Source: Aplysia californica (lineage: Eukaryota > Mollusca > Gastropoda > Aplysiida > Aplysiidae). From it: a stretch of 64,000 nucleotides of DNA. The stretch is taken from assembly GCF_000002075.1 (NCBI RefSeq), contig NW_004797277.1, positions 1,689,427 through 1,753,426 of the forward strand. The letters are read 5' to 3'. Below the pieces are notes generated by a model that was not told the DNA's origin, made no database searches, and worked only from the letters and a program-made list of their open reading frames with translations. How positions within the stretch are numbered: position 1 is the stretch's first letter; each line of letters starts with the position of its first letter. Both the position numbers and the translations under genes were made by a program. Below are positions 12,101 to 26,500 of the stretch, one piece after another.

Positions 12101-15100
12101 AACTGTAATCACCTCGGTTTTGACTGTTTTCTTTATCAACAGATCTTGGTGCTAAACGGCCCAGATGCTCCTACCAAGACAGACACTGGTATACATTTGC
12201 ATACACATCACCTTTGATCCCCTTCTACAATACACTATTCAACCTACGAACCACTCATCCTTTGCAGAGGTCTGCAGTAACGACCTGTGAGAAGAATTCA
12301 ACTTTAAACCCTTGACCTCACTGTTGGCAATCAGTGTAAGGGTGACAACAAGTATACAACTTTGCAGTTGATTCAGGACTGAATATGGAAGTAAAACTAA
12401 GTACATGTAGTTTGCTTAATGCTTCTGAGAGTGGATGTCACATTTTTGCCTACATAATGATGACGACCCCCCCCCNNNNNNNNNNNNNNNNNNNNNNNNN
12501 NNNNNNNNNNNNNNNNNNNNNNNNNNNNNNNNNNNNNNNNNNNNNNNNNNNNNNNNNNNNNNNNNNNNNNNNNNNCCTCCAACACACCCTCACCCTTCCT
12601 CCTCCCTCCTGTCCAATTCCCATCAGATCCAAGACAACAGTAGCACCGCTATGTGTGTATTCAACTTCTACTTGGAGCATCAGAAAGTGCTTGGGGATGA
12701 ACCCTTCCTGAAAAGGCTTCAAGTGAGTGCACTGTGGTGGGTGACTACGTGTGTGAGTGTGAGCATCTCTTTGTGCAACGATGTTGTTGGTGGTCAACTG
12801 GTATTTGATTTCAGGACTCGTAATGTTACAGTGAGCTGATCAATGTTTGTGCTTGCATGGTTGCCAGTTTGTAGGCTATGTAAATGTGTAAATGTGCATG
12901 CATGTTTGAGCACAGGGGCGAAGTAAGAGCACTGTGACTGTTGCACTGTGGTTGCCTCTGTGGTCGTCGATGCGGACTGGTAGAAAAGTTCTCACCTTAA
13001 AATATGCTTGAGAGTTTTGATTCTGTTCACTGGTTTGTTTTTTGCTAAGTGTGAGTGTATCATTGACAGAGCACCACCAAGTACAACTTCTACTCGCACC
13101 TGAAACGTCGGTTCTTGCAGCCAGGCCACATCATGGTGAAGGCTGAGCCCATCCAGGAAGACTACTACGGCCTGGTGCTGATGTTTGATGTAGATTACAA
13201 GACACTCTCCGGCAGTGCATGTTTGCATGACATGCATATACATGGCACTGGGAACACACTGCAGAATGCTGCATTCTACTACAGACAGGTAATTGCTACA
13301 GCATGCCACTCACTACTGTAGACAAGAATACACTGCAGCACAGTACACAACAGAACTCACAAGTTCACCACACTACGCTGTGGCACACAGGTACACTGTG
13401 CAATATGCTCTATGTTATGGTACACAGTAGTGTGCACTACACATTACTGAGACAAGTACACACTAGACCTATGTGTCAGATGAATTATATGAATGGTCTC
13501 ATCATCATTGCCTTTCTGACCCTACACCAGGGTATAGGCCACGGACAAACTCTATATTGTGAGAATAAATAATTTTTTTTTTTTGTGTGTGTGTAGTTTG
13601 TGAGCATAAAATACTGTATAAGTGTTTTGTTAGCATAGATGCCCAAATATTAACATAGACTCTTGTATGTATTTTGTTAGGGTAGACTGGCTGATGTGTG
13701 TTTTGTTAAAACAGACTTTTTGATGTGTGTTTTGTTTGACTGTCTGATGTCCTTTTTATAGGCTTAGACAGTCTGGTGTGTGTGTGTGGTGAACATGGAG
13801 GATGTTTTAACTTCTAGATTGTTCAGGGTGTGTGGTTGGCGGGTTCTCCGGTGTGGTTTGCTTCTTCTTTCCTGTCAAACATCTATCGTCCATATCTCCC
13901 CTTTTTCTTTTTTATGTTTGTTACTCTCTTGTAGCACCTCTAATCTTCTAGCGCTCATTGAACCTTATGCAGTTGTGAGCGCCGTAAAACCTCTACTAAA
14001 AAAAAAAAAAAAGAAAAGATTGTTCAGGTTCCTCCTGGAGTTCATTGAGCAGTTTTTTGTCTTGTGCAGAGCTACCAGGAGTACAAGATTGTGTTCCCGG
14101 CAGACTTGGCGTGCCGCGAGACTCCACGGGTGGAGTGGGAGTTTTATGCCTTAAATGATGTACTTCTGGAGCAAAATAATATGTGTGACAGAGGCATCTT
14201 CTATGAGCGGCTTGAGTAAGATGACACATTTTCAGTGCTGTGTACAACAATGACCACCCTCTAATCACTGTACTAACTGTTATTACTTATTCAAAACGTT
14301 TGTAACTGTCACTGTTATGACAAAAACTCTGCCTTACTGTCACTCTTGATATGACAGTGTGTAACTGCTGTCACTGCTGTTACAAAATACAACACTATCG
14401 TAACCACTTATTAAACAAGTCACTTCTTTCTGTTACAACTGATACAACAGACTATCATCACTGTAACTGCTATGACAATGCTTTATCCCTGCTGTTACAA
14501 TCTGTCCCCGTCGTTTTATGCGAGAAAAATTCTGAAATTATGCAACTGAGCACAAAAATGTGAAATTATGCGATTCTGTTAAATTAAACAAAGACTGATA
14601 AGGAAATTAATCAGAAATTGATCAAATTTAGCTAAATTATGGGGTGCTTAAAACCACGGGGACAGTACATTTGATACTGTGTACTACTATACTACTGTCA
14701 CTTCTAGGACTAGACACGCTGTTCCCAGTGCTACTACTGAGCAGTGTTGTTGAATTACTACTGTTGTGTTACTGGTATGACCCTGTTGTCTGAAGTGGTT
14801 TTGTTGCTTGCTTTATTTTGACCTCCACTGGTGATTAGTTTTCTGCCTTTTAGAAATCAGTGAAGACAATGGGTTTCTGGTCAAAAGATATTTATTTCTC
14901 ATCTATAAGAATTGTGTTCCATGTTTTCTTTAGATGAATGGTTCTTTAAATTTCTGTTATAAATAGATGGCTGTTCAGTGAAAAAGTAAGTGATGTAAGG
15001 GGCCTCTTTTTAGTCCCAATTTTTAAAATTATGGTAAGCCTATATTATTGTTTCTGTCAGTCTTTCTCCCTGCATCACATTACAATCAACTTGTCTATGT

Positions 15101-17474
15101 GTCTTCCTTCACTCAGACAATTTCTGTAAAGATTTTCCAAATGTTACCTTTGTACTATACACAAAAAATAACATTTGTGCCAAGATAAAATCGCTTTCAG
15201 TTGTCCAGATTTTGATTTCTAACAGCGTATATTTTTACAATTATCTCGGCTTTATAGAGACAACCCAACACCCCTCCTTCCTGTAATGGTGACTGTTTTG
15301 GAAACCACAGCTAGAGACTTTTTCTCTTCTGTGTGTGCATGCAGCATAGAGAAACTAGTGCTGGCATCAGGTGAGCCTTCTATCTCGGACCACCATGAGG
15401 CCAAGGAAATCATCCCTCGAAACACATTGCCTGTGGGTTTCATTTTGGTGTGTGTGCGTGCCTATGTGCAGAAGAAGAAAGAATTCTATGCCGTGTCTTG
15501 TGTAAGTGCCTTGTGGTAGAGATCCATATATATATGTAATATTAATGCAATTTTTATTATAACTATTATTATTATCCAGATAATAAAGGAGGCAGGGTGC
15601 TTTGACTGAGTGTTGGGGGCCAACACTGCATGTTAAGGACTCTATGTTTTGGCAGAAATACTGAGATACTGGAAACAATATCTTCTCCATGTGGAAATCA
15701 AACGTTCATTCCTTATTTTCCTTGCAAGGCAAAGAGGCCTTTGGTACTGGTTAGTGGTGAGGCATGTTTGTATGGTGATTATTGGTATGGTTTGTGTGTA
15801 TTGGCCACTACTAAGATGTGCATTGGTACTGATTATAAGTAATGCATGCATAGATGTTGATTATATTTTGAGATGTGTGTGCGTATCGATTACAGGTGAG
15901 GCATATTTTGTGTATTGATAGGGGAGGGGGGCAGGTGTGTATCTTGAATAATCTATGGTACTCAGGAATAAGTAGGTATTAATTATATGGAATGGGTGCA
16001 TGGATATTTTTATAGGCCACACATTCATGGGTGTTGATTACTATTACAGGAAAGGTGTGGGCAGGCTTTCTCAATAATGATAAAGCATGTGTATTTTTTC
16101 CTGTCAGAGATATACTTTGTCCCTAGGGTTATGTGGAGATTCTCCCATCATACACCATCAGAGGTTTGCTACGGCCATTTGTCCGCATGCTGACTTGGAG
16201 CCCTGAGCGCCGCCTAGTGGTCACCGCAGACTTCCATGAACCTGATCAAGACCTACCACTTACGTCAGTACACTGTAGTCTGCTGCTATTCTTTCTTCAA
16301 TGTGGACTTATTATGTGTTTATTTGTTCTGGTTATATCCTCTTTAACTCATCTTTTAAGACATTTGTTGTTGTTGTTGTTATCGATCCAAATACATTTGT
16401 TGTACATACCACATTTGTCACATCTGATTCATATGCCACCTTTTTGGTAAGGGTTTTATAGTGCTCTTAAGGTCATATGAACGCATGCCACCTTTGTCAA
16501 AACCAATGTTTATTAGATTTCCCATTTTTTTCCACCTAACCTATGTCATGTATGTCACATTTGTCACACTTGTTAGATTTCCTCACTTTTGTTACATGTG
16601 TCATAATCATAATGTGTCACATTGTTTATGTTTGTTCTATTTCTCACTCATGATACACCCATCATGTCGTGTCACTTTTTTCACTTATTCATTTTAGGAG
16701 TCTACTTCTCTCTCTTGTTATTCCCTCTCTGATTCTTTCTCCTGACCTTTGTGATTCCTGGCTCCCCTCTACACACACAAGCATACTGTTACTGGCATCT
16801 GTGGTGCTTCGGCATCACACACAGGAGACCAGAGTTCTATTCCTGTGTGGGGAGAATTTTTATTATCATTATCACGGTCTTTCTACTGGGATGCTGTATA
16901 TCCAAATCAGCCTGGGTTGGCCCTGATAGGCAGGGTTGAAGCCTACCTTCTAGATGATTTAAATTATTTTGATGGGGACATAAAAATATCTACATTAAAA
17001 AAAACACCGCGCCAAAAAACCCCTCAACCCTTCCCCCCCCCCAAAAAAAAACATGTACTGTTGCCCAACCCTCTAGTTTCCACTCTGATTCCTCTTACTC
17101 CTGTGACCTTTAATCTTTTTGACCCCTGACCTCTGTGTGTTCCCCAGATTCATGTGGTCCTGTAAGAGTAACCGGGGACTTTGTCCACACATACACGGCA
17201 GCACGGGTAAGAAAAATCTTCATGTTTGTAATATAGTGTAAAGCGCATAGAGCCTGCTGCTGATATGCGCTATACAAATGCTATATACTATTATTATTAT
17301 TATGTTTGTACACACAAACACAGCAAGACACACGGACATACTTGACAGCACACATGAGATAATACACCTTGTTTCTTTTTCCATGCGCTCTGAAGCATGT
17401 GCACTGAGGTATGCTGACAAACGTGATGGTGAAAGGTGTTCATTTGTTTCTAGACACCCCCCCCCCCCTACACC

Positions 17475-17518
<44 letters not shown>

Positions 17519-20500
17519 CACACCATGACGTTGAGTTGTTGGCAAGTGCTCTGCTGTGGTTTATTGCTCCTTCCCTATCAAACATTTATCATCCTTATCT
17601 CTCCTCCTTTTTTGTGTTTGTTACTCTCTTGTAGCACCTTTAATCTTTGGCACTAAAAGACCTAATTGTGTTGAAAGTGTCGTAAAACTCTGATTAAAAC
17701 AAAACAAAATATCAAAACAGGGTTGTGTCCCTTTTTCCTTAGAGCGACAGCTGCGTCTTCCTCGCTACTTCATGGTTCCTGGCCAAGACTACCGACTGTC
17801 TGTGACTGTGGCTCTGGCAGACTCACCATATGTCACCATCTCTGCAAATATCACCGTCCGATGTCTGTCCGCCTCGTCAATGCTTTATGCCATGATCAAG
17901 TAAGTTTGTCAATCTGACATACAGTCGAACCTGCCCTGACGGCCACCTCTATAAGACGGCCACCTGTACAAATGGACACTTTCCATTTCCCCTGTTGCGT
18001 TTTTTCTATATAATTTAACTGTGTAAAACGGGCACCTGTCCAATGCGGCCGTGGCCACATTTCAACACACAACCCCTATCACACAAAGCAATAACCCCTG
18101 TCTTAGATGGTCACCTTATAGTGACTCCAAAACATTTTGTCATAAATCAAACATTGGCTCCTGCGTTGTGGGTGAGCCGTCATAATCTAATCACCTGTTG
18201 TTGTTAGGTAGTCCCTCCAACCGATCATGTTGCGTAGGCCCCTCCCACTGTTGACAAATAGGTATCAAAATTAATTTTCAGCTGCTGGTGAGGGAAGCGT
18301 GTGATCCCTCATAACCCTTAAGCTCCGCCCAGAACTCATGCACAAATCGTAAGTGAGATGAGTGGTCACTGTTTCCAGTCTGTAACAAAGTAACAATGGA
18401 CGTCAGCATGAACTTGTGACAGAAGGGTCACTCTTCTCCGAGTGGTGGCGACACATGTGTTTGTTTTACCATAGCACTCGGTCCTCCTTTTCTGACACAT
18501 TTCGTTTTATTGTCACCCTTGCACAAAAGCAGCAACAAAAGAAAAAAAACAAAAAACAGCGAAAACAAAAACAACAACAAAGCGACTACCTTCTGTTGGG
18601 TCCTCAGAATGGAATGGTTTGTTTTCTTTATCTTGATCAGTCCTGCTTAAGACGGCCACCTGTCTTATACAGACACTTTTCTCCTTGACAATGGGTGGCC
18701 GTCTTACACAGGTTCGACTGTATTTAGCACTCTGCTGTAAATCAAATTAAAAAAGGACAATGTTTTATTTCTTTTTGTGTTTACAGTTCAATATTTCCCT
18801 ATATCGTCACTGCAGGCCTCTAGACAGCTGACTCAGAAAATATGGTTTTTGTGTTTTTCTCTGAGTTCTGTCTGACATCTCATGTCACAATCCTATAATT
18901 AACTTTAAGAGAAATTAATCTGCCTAAATGGTTACAACATTGGATTATGGCTAAATTGTGTATAATAGCCTTGGGTTTTTTTCGTTTTTTCACTCTCCCG
19001 TAAAACTTTCAGAAACTGAATTAGCTGTTTAGAATCCTGCGTCGGCAACAATTTTCCATTTCATATTTAACACTTTTGAACCTATTATTGTATATATGCT
19101 GCAATCACTCACTTACTAAAAGCCTAAATGTTACATACAGGTTATGTACTCAGTTTTATTACTATGAGTACTGCAATATGTCTGATGGGTGAATGAACCA
19201 TGTGTGTGATGCCAGTTTTAATTTTGGATTATATTATTATGGTTAACTTATATTACACGGGAGAAGAGAGTTGACCTTAGTTCTCCAGATGTGGACAGGA
19301 TTTGGTGCTTATAAACTCAAAAATTTCCAAAATGGAGATTTTTTTTTAGCTCTTGAAAGAGGGGATTGATCTTGGAGAGAACACTGAGAAGTTTTTAGAA
19401 TTTTATTCTGACACAGTTCTAGAATTTTTGCTCCTAGTAGTGACAGAGTGACAGCATTGGCTCAAGTCATGATAGGGATGAAGTAAGGGAAGTTGTATCT
19501 CTTTTAGCCCAGGTTGGCCTTGGCAGGCGGGGTCAAAGCCCACCTCCTATTGAACTAAATTGTATTGATGGGGGCACAAAAACACTTACATTTAAAAGAA
19601 AAGATTATCGGGGGTATTAATTTTTGATATCATGTGTGTGGAAGACGTATATAGATGTAGTTAATTCAAAGTGATCGGGGTGTAATGCAAATATATCCTA
19701 ATAAGACTCGGAGTTCAGCTGAATTGTGATTAAATACTCAGCGGGACTGTTTGATTTACTGTAAGTGTGACATCTTTTATAATATCTTCACTCTAGTGCC
19801 ATTAGGTACAGAAGGAAATTAAAAGGAGTCTATCTGACAGATACTATGGGGTGGTTTAGTGAGTTTGACAAGTACTCACGGCATTGCCTCTTTATGTTTT
19901 TGTACTTTTGTCAGATATGTTCATGTGTAGATGTTCACAGAGTATACACACACTCAGGCCTGATTGATTGCAAGCATCCAATGATTTACTCAGTTACTTG
20001 TATATTTGTCATTATATGCACACATGCAATATAAACACGCATATATGTCTCATGCTATGTACATTATTTGTGTCACAACGTGGTGGAATCGGGCGCTCAT
20101 CAATTTTTGGGTATATGGAGTTATTGGCATAATCTTAAAGCCTGTTTATTTGTCTTGCTTTTGATGAAGAAATAGCCATGTATCTTCAATAGAAGTTGAG
20201 ATATTTGCAATTGAAGTAGGTGGGGGTCGCCTTGTTATAATTTAACGAGAAAATGGCCGCCGAAGTTTATTGACTTCCAAAGCTTGAGAGTCCTTGGAAA
20301 TTACAAATTTTATTTTTTTGTGCCTCTTATCAAGTTCCAGTAAAATGTACACCTCAAAACAGTGAAAAAAAGTTTCAAACGGGCAGAAAAATGCCAATTT
20401 CTTTGATTTTATTATTTTGATGAGTGCCTGATTTCACCATGATGACTTGTATATATCTATTTATCTTAACAAGAACACAAGATATCTGCATTTGAAGGAA

Positions 20501-23500
20501 GTGAGGTCGCCTGGTTTCAGTGGTGAAATTAGTGAGAAAATGGCTGCCAAAGTTTGGTAACTCCAATAGCTAAAGAGTCTTTGAAAACTGAAAGATGACA
20601 TTTTTCTGCCTTTAAATTAATGTTTTTCATTAAAATTCACTCGGAAATGTGTTTTTATACGGAGATAAAAGAGTTAAGTCTAAAAATAGAAATTGGATAA
20701 AAATTTCCAAACTAGCGGAAAAATGCCTGTTTCTCCAATTTCGCCATTTTAACGAGGGTCTGATTTCGCCACGCTGCCTCACATTTAATCATGCAGAAAA
20801 ATATGAAGAGACGCAAGAAAAATGCACCTGATTGCACTCACATAATCTCCACTCGCCCGCATGACCTGTGTATATCCTGACTGGCAAACTCCCTCCAACA
20901 TGTGCTACAAACAGTATGACATCTGAAACCTGATACAGGTGTACCCTGAGCTGTGAGCACACCATTGGTACAGGGAAGAACGTGGCACTCTACATGGGCA
21001 CTGGACAGAAATACAGCCGACGATTCATCAGGTACGACACATACGCACTTATAATTGCACACATACTCACACACATACACACGCACACACATGCACACAC
21101 ACACATACACACATGCACACACACACACACATACACACACACACACACAAAATAATCTTTGCACCTTTGGAGGTGCTCTAAGGATCAATGGAAATCGGAT
21201 TGCGAGCCACTTTATGCCTGTGTACCAGGGGCTGAAGATCCTTGCTCTTGTACATCCGTCCAGCATGATTTGTGTTGCGTGTGTGGTTATGTGTGCATGC
21301 GTATGTACAGTCATATATATATATATATATAATATACATAATATGTGTGTGGTGCGGTGTGTGTATATGTGTGTGTGTGTGTGTTTACAGATTCATGATA
21401 TGTCTGATGTTTGATCACCACTGTCTGTGTGTGTGTGTGTGTGTGCGCGCATGTGTGTGTGTGTATGTTTATGTGTGTGTGTGTGTGTTTGTGCGTTTGT
21501 GTGTGTGTGTGTGTGCTTGTACGCACAAGTAAGTTTGTCTTGATGAGCAGTGTGTATGTGTAAAAATAACTACATATATAATGAATAGTGCATATGTGTT
21601 CAGGTATAGGCATGTGTGTGGTGATCAGTTTATGTATAGGCACATGTGTGTGGTGATCAGCGTATTTGTATAGGCACGTGTGTGGTGATCTGTATATGTT
21701 TGCTCAGACTTAAGTGTGTCATCACCAGCATGGGTGCCTAGTGACAGCCAAGGTTCACTGTTGCCCTTTCCAGGTACAAGTGGGAAGTACAGGAGAACGG
21801 CCTGCCTTTACCCTATGCCCAGGTGCTGGGGATTGTGCGGAATGAGAACCTGGAGTCACCTTTCTTCATCACACGGTCTAATGTGCTCACGCCAGGCTGT
21901 CGCTACGATGTCACTTGTACGGTCAAAGGTACATAGGCTACATACATCACTGTAGAGTTATCGTGTTGTTAGCCTTTCAGTAAAGTGATGTTTCACATTG
22001 TGAAACTAATATTACCACTAGTGCCATTATGAGATATCATGTCTCAAGTAACATTAGCAGTTGTGTCGTTATGAGATGTCATGTCTCTGGTGACATGAGT
22101 TGTTGTGTTATTTAAAAAATATCAAGTAACTGAAAGTGCCAAAAGCTGTATTGGTGTGAGTTGTCATATCCCCTCTGCTGTCAAGGATTCACTACTTTTC
22201 CAGCGCACACTTATGCTATGGATTTTGTTTCAGCGCCATCTCATGAAAAATACAACTGCAGTGACACACATAATGTGGGGATGCTGTCCTGTTGAAAAAA
22301 TTCTGAACAGTGATAGAGCAGGGTTTTGGACCAGAACGTTTTTTTAAAAAGGAAGATTGCTTCCAACGAAATAAAAGAAAGAATGGGCTTTATGACTGCT
22401 TAGAATTTTGTTCAGTAAGTCATCATCTCTGTCTTATATGTGTTATTTCAACTTCATTTTTCATGGAATGGCCCTTTAATGTCATCAGAGTTCTGTCTGT
22501 TTCTCCTCAGTGGGCCGACGGAGCAGCATAGTCACTTACACTTTTCACACAGAAGCGCCTCCTCTTGGCTCTGGATGTACGATTCAACCAAGGAAAGGAA
22601 AAGCCGTGTTTACAAAGTCAGTATATGTTTCTTTGTCTGTCTTTGTGTATGTTTCTGGGTATAAATGTGAGCCCTCAAACAATTTTGTTGAATTTGCTGT
22701 TCAAATTCTCTGAGACTGATGTTGTGATGAAAACAAAACCCCAAAACATACGATCATTGTTGATTGAGGATAACAGTTCTAAATTGGTTTTGTTTTACCG
22801 GCAGCTCACAGAAAATGTTATCGGTTTTTGGGTTGTTATTTTTCCTTTGGATTTCTAATCTTATGTTGTAAAGTTTCAAAAAAGATTTTCTGTTCCTTGA
22901 TGTCACTATAAAGCATGGGACAGGTCTAGTCTTTACCTAAAGTAAACAGCGTGTGTATGTGAAAGAGAAAGGTAGAGAGGGAGAGACGGTACTCTTACAT
23001 TTGTACTCCTTGTGTGAAACTGAAAATTGCACGGGAGAAAAATCTTGCCAAAGATGCTTCTTTTAGGCTGTTAATGGGACGAGCTATTTCATTAATGTTT
23101 TACAGGACACTTACTGCCCCTTATAAACATTTGCTTCATTTTGCCAAAAACAAAGGGAAAAACTCACAAGAATATTGGCTTGCTTGCATAGTGCAGTAAA
23201 AGCCTGACTAGATGGCTAGGTGGTTTGTGCCATTCATCTGCACATTTTATGTTGCCTCCTCCACTGTTCACTGCTAGAGGACAATATTGATGACATTAGT
23301 GCTTGTATGCCTCTGCATATCACCTGCACCTAATTTGGTTAATGCAAGGTTTTTGTGGATCAAAATTGATTTAAAAAATCAAGGATTCTCCCCTTTCAAT
23401 GAGGTTTCACAGAGTTCTATGTTGGTGGATGTGAGGTACTTATGTGTTTCTTTTTGTGGCTATTTCTGTGAGTATGGGTGTGTTTTGTGTGTGTGTGTTT

Positions 23501-26500
23501 TGTGTATGTGTGGCCATGAATTTTCAACTGTTTATGCAACTATGTGTATCTGTGCGTGTTTATATATGTAGCAATGTAAATATGTTTGTTTGCAAGGGGA
23601 AATTATTCCTGGTCAGTTCCTCAAGACCTGGTAAAAGGTGAAAATGAAAAACATGACAAAGACAAAAAAATTGTCTTTTTTCTCAGTGTTTACTTGTATG
23701 TGTTGTGTGTCCACACTAAAAAGTTTCAGTTGTGTTCTGTACGTCGGTATTCTGGCATGGTGTGTGCTTCTGTGTTTGTTTCTAGGTTCAACATTAGCTG
23801 TCCCAACTACATGGACACAGTAGCATACATGCCGCTCTCATACCGCCTGTACCAGCAGGACAAGGTGGTGGATGGCACCAGGTTTTTTTGTGAGTTGTTA
23901 AGATATCATCGGTGCTGCAAGCAAGCCACTTAAGTCAGTTTAGCTACTTTTTACTTCAGAAAAATAAAACAACTAATTTTTGTTGTATGTTCCAATTAAG
24001 AATCATGAAAAGCAAGAAAATTGTAAACGTTGTCCTGACCATAACATTAAACTGCATCTTGGTGATGTTGAAAGGTGCATTTTTGATTGAGCTTTGAGAG
24101 TGTGTAAAAATAGGAAATTCTCATAATTTTGGATTAAGTGTATTGCTTGTTTCAGCAACTATATATTTTAGGTGGATAGACTGATCTTGGAAGTTTTCTA
24201 GTTAAATTAATTGATTAGTTTTACCTGTTGTTATGACAGTTTTTGTGAGTTGTTAAAATTGATACTTTATTTATGCCAGTTATTTAGACAGACTGTTTCA
24301 CTGTGAGTTGTTAAATAGAAAAGATACTCCCACCCCTTGATTTGATGGACTTTCTGTGAGATGTTAAGAGAAATAGCTTATTTACACCATTTTTTTAGAA
24401 AGACAATTTCTGTATGTTGTTTAGATTAATATTTATGTTACTTCTGGCAGTTATTTAAACAAAATTTTTCTATGATGAATAGGCTACTTCTTCCAGCTGC
24501 ATAGACAGACTTTCTGTGAGTTGTTTGGATACTTATGGATAACTTCACCACTGGTTAAGATAGATTATTTTGATGAGAAATTTATAGCCTTTTGATCATT
24601 GTTCTTGGTTGCTTAAATGGCCAATCAAGACATGATTTGAAAGTGTGATATGTAGAATTCCATCAAGCATGGCATTATGTATAGAAGCTGTCGGGCATGG
24701 GTCTTAACTCTCACAGACTGCTCCATATACTTTTTAAACTGTGGCCGAGATACCCATCTTTTCTTGCTTCTTTGTAGGTGTTTGTGGCATATTACACAAC
24801 CCCTCACTGCCATATGACATGCATGTGTTTTTCCACCTCTTTGTCTGGTCCAGACACGCTGATTGCCTACACCAGCTCCGCATGGATCACGGGGGTCACT
24901 CTGTCAGTGGAGAATGTGACCCATGCCGTTCAAATTCCACTCAAAGTTGAGATCGTCAACATCAAAGGCACAGCATCAGTGGTGTACTTAGTAGTGGAGG
25001 TAATGGGCTCTGTGGGACAGATCGAGATGTCTTTAGGGTGGTTGGGCAGAAAGGTAGGGGGGGGGAACACATGTCTATGGGTTTGTGGAATAGTCTGTTC
25101 TTCTGTGTTCAACAGTCTTATGATAGCTTTACATTAGTCCAATATCTGATTCTTCTATATATGTATAGAAGTGTTTCTTTTTGTGTATGTATAAATGTTT
25201 ATACGTACTTGTGTGTTTGCCTGTGTGTATATGTACATGTCATCCTTTAGCTGAGCTTGAAGGATATTTAAGTTTGTATACGCGGCATCTCTCAACTGAC
25301 CTTGACAAATATTTAACTTTGTGAACATGTCATCCATTGCTTGAGTGTGCGTGTGCATGTGTTACAGCTGACCACAGACGATCAGACAGCCATCCTGGAC
25401 AAGTTGGGCTCTTTGGCTGATCTTGGCAACTCTGGTAACCAAGGTAACGAAATAAGCTGCAATGTGTGCTTGCCTGTATACAAGGGGATATCAATAAGTT
25501 TTTTTACCTAAATATGAAAAAGTGGAGCTACGAACTTGAAATTTGAACAGGTTGAAGATACATCTAAACTAAGAATGCATATCAATAACTGGGAATTTCC
25601 TATGGTTAGTTCAGGTTGTTCCCAACACTCACCTATCAATGCCAAACATGGACAACGAACAAGACATTAGAGCCAAGAATTACAACATGTGAAATGCGAT
25701 GCCTTAGAAAAGCAGTAAACAAGACCAGGCATGACAAAATCAGAAACTCAGTAATCAGAGAAATGGTGGGCACAAATGATGTCATGCATCACATCCAACA
25801 CCAAAGAATCAAATGGTTCGGACATCTCATGCGATTACCGACACCATCCAGCACAACGTTCCCACTTTAAAAAATTCAATGACAACAAGGCTAGAGGGCG
25901 ACCGAGAAAGACCTGGATATATGGAGTCAGGGAAACATTAACCACCCTCGGCATCCCTCTGACCCAAGCTCTCCGGCTGGCGACAGAGAGATGTCTCTTT
26001 CTTCCCGCGACACCCAAAAGGGTATAATCTGCGAATAAAAGTAAAGTTCAGGTTGTACAGCAGGTAGTTTAACATCACCCTTGAAAGCATGATTAGCCTT
26101 TTTCATTTTTGTTCACAAAATGGAAAAAATTGAAATGAGAGCTGTGATGAAGTTCCTTCATCTCCAAGAAAAAAAAAACGATGTACACGATGAAATGTTT
26201 GTAGTGTATGGAGATGTCTGCTCAAGCAGACATGTGGTCAAATATTGGTGCAAGCAATTCAAATGTGGTAACGTCTATTGAAGACAACCCTCTAGAAGGT
26301 CGCCCTGTCTCAGCAGTGACTGTAGACAATTTTTCAAAAGTCAAGAAGATTGTGCTGAACGACTGGCACGTTACTCTCGGACAACTTTGTACTGAAACTG
26401 GCTTGAGCTATGGATCTGTTGAGACAATTCTTCATGACCATTTGAATATGTCGAATGTGTCTGCAAGATGGGTGCCCCATCTCCTTACTCCTCATAAAAA

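Noticed and set aside
12143-12188. A candidate exon with good acceptor and donor between exons 6 and 7 ([15 protein letters not shown])
   Set aside because: It is 46 nt, so it would shift the frame and put a stop early in exon 7. The chain is in frame without it. It could only be real with a compensating exon in the gap.
12268-12287. A tiny possible exon (EVCSNDL) before the first gap
   Set aside because: Its phase does not join exon 7, and nothing else supports it.
23882-23883. An earlier donor for exon 17
   Set aside because: It would leave phase 2 and join exon 18 out of frame; the gtgagt at 23890 keeps the REJ reading.
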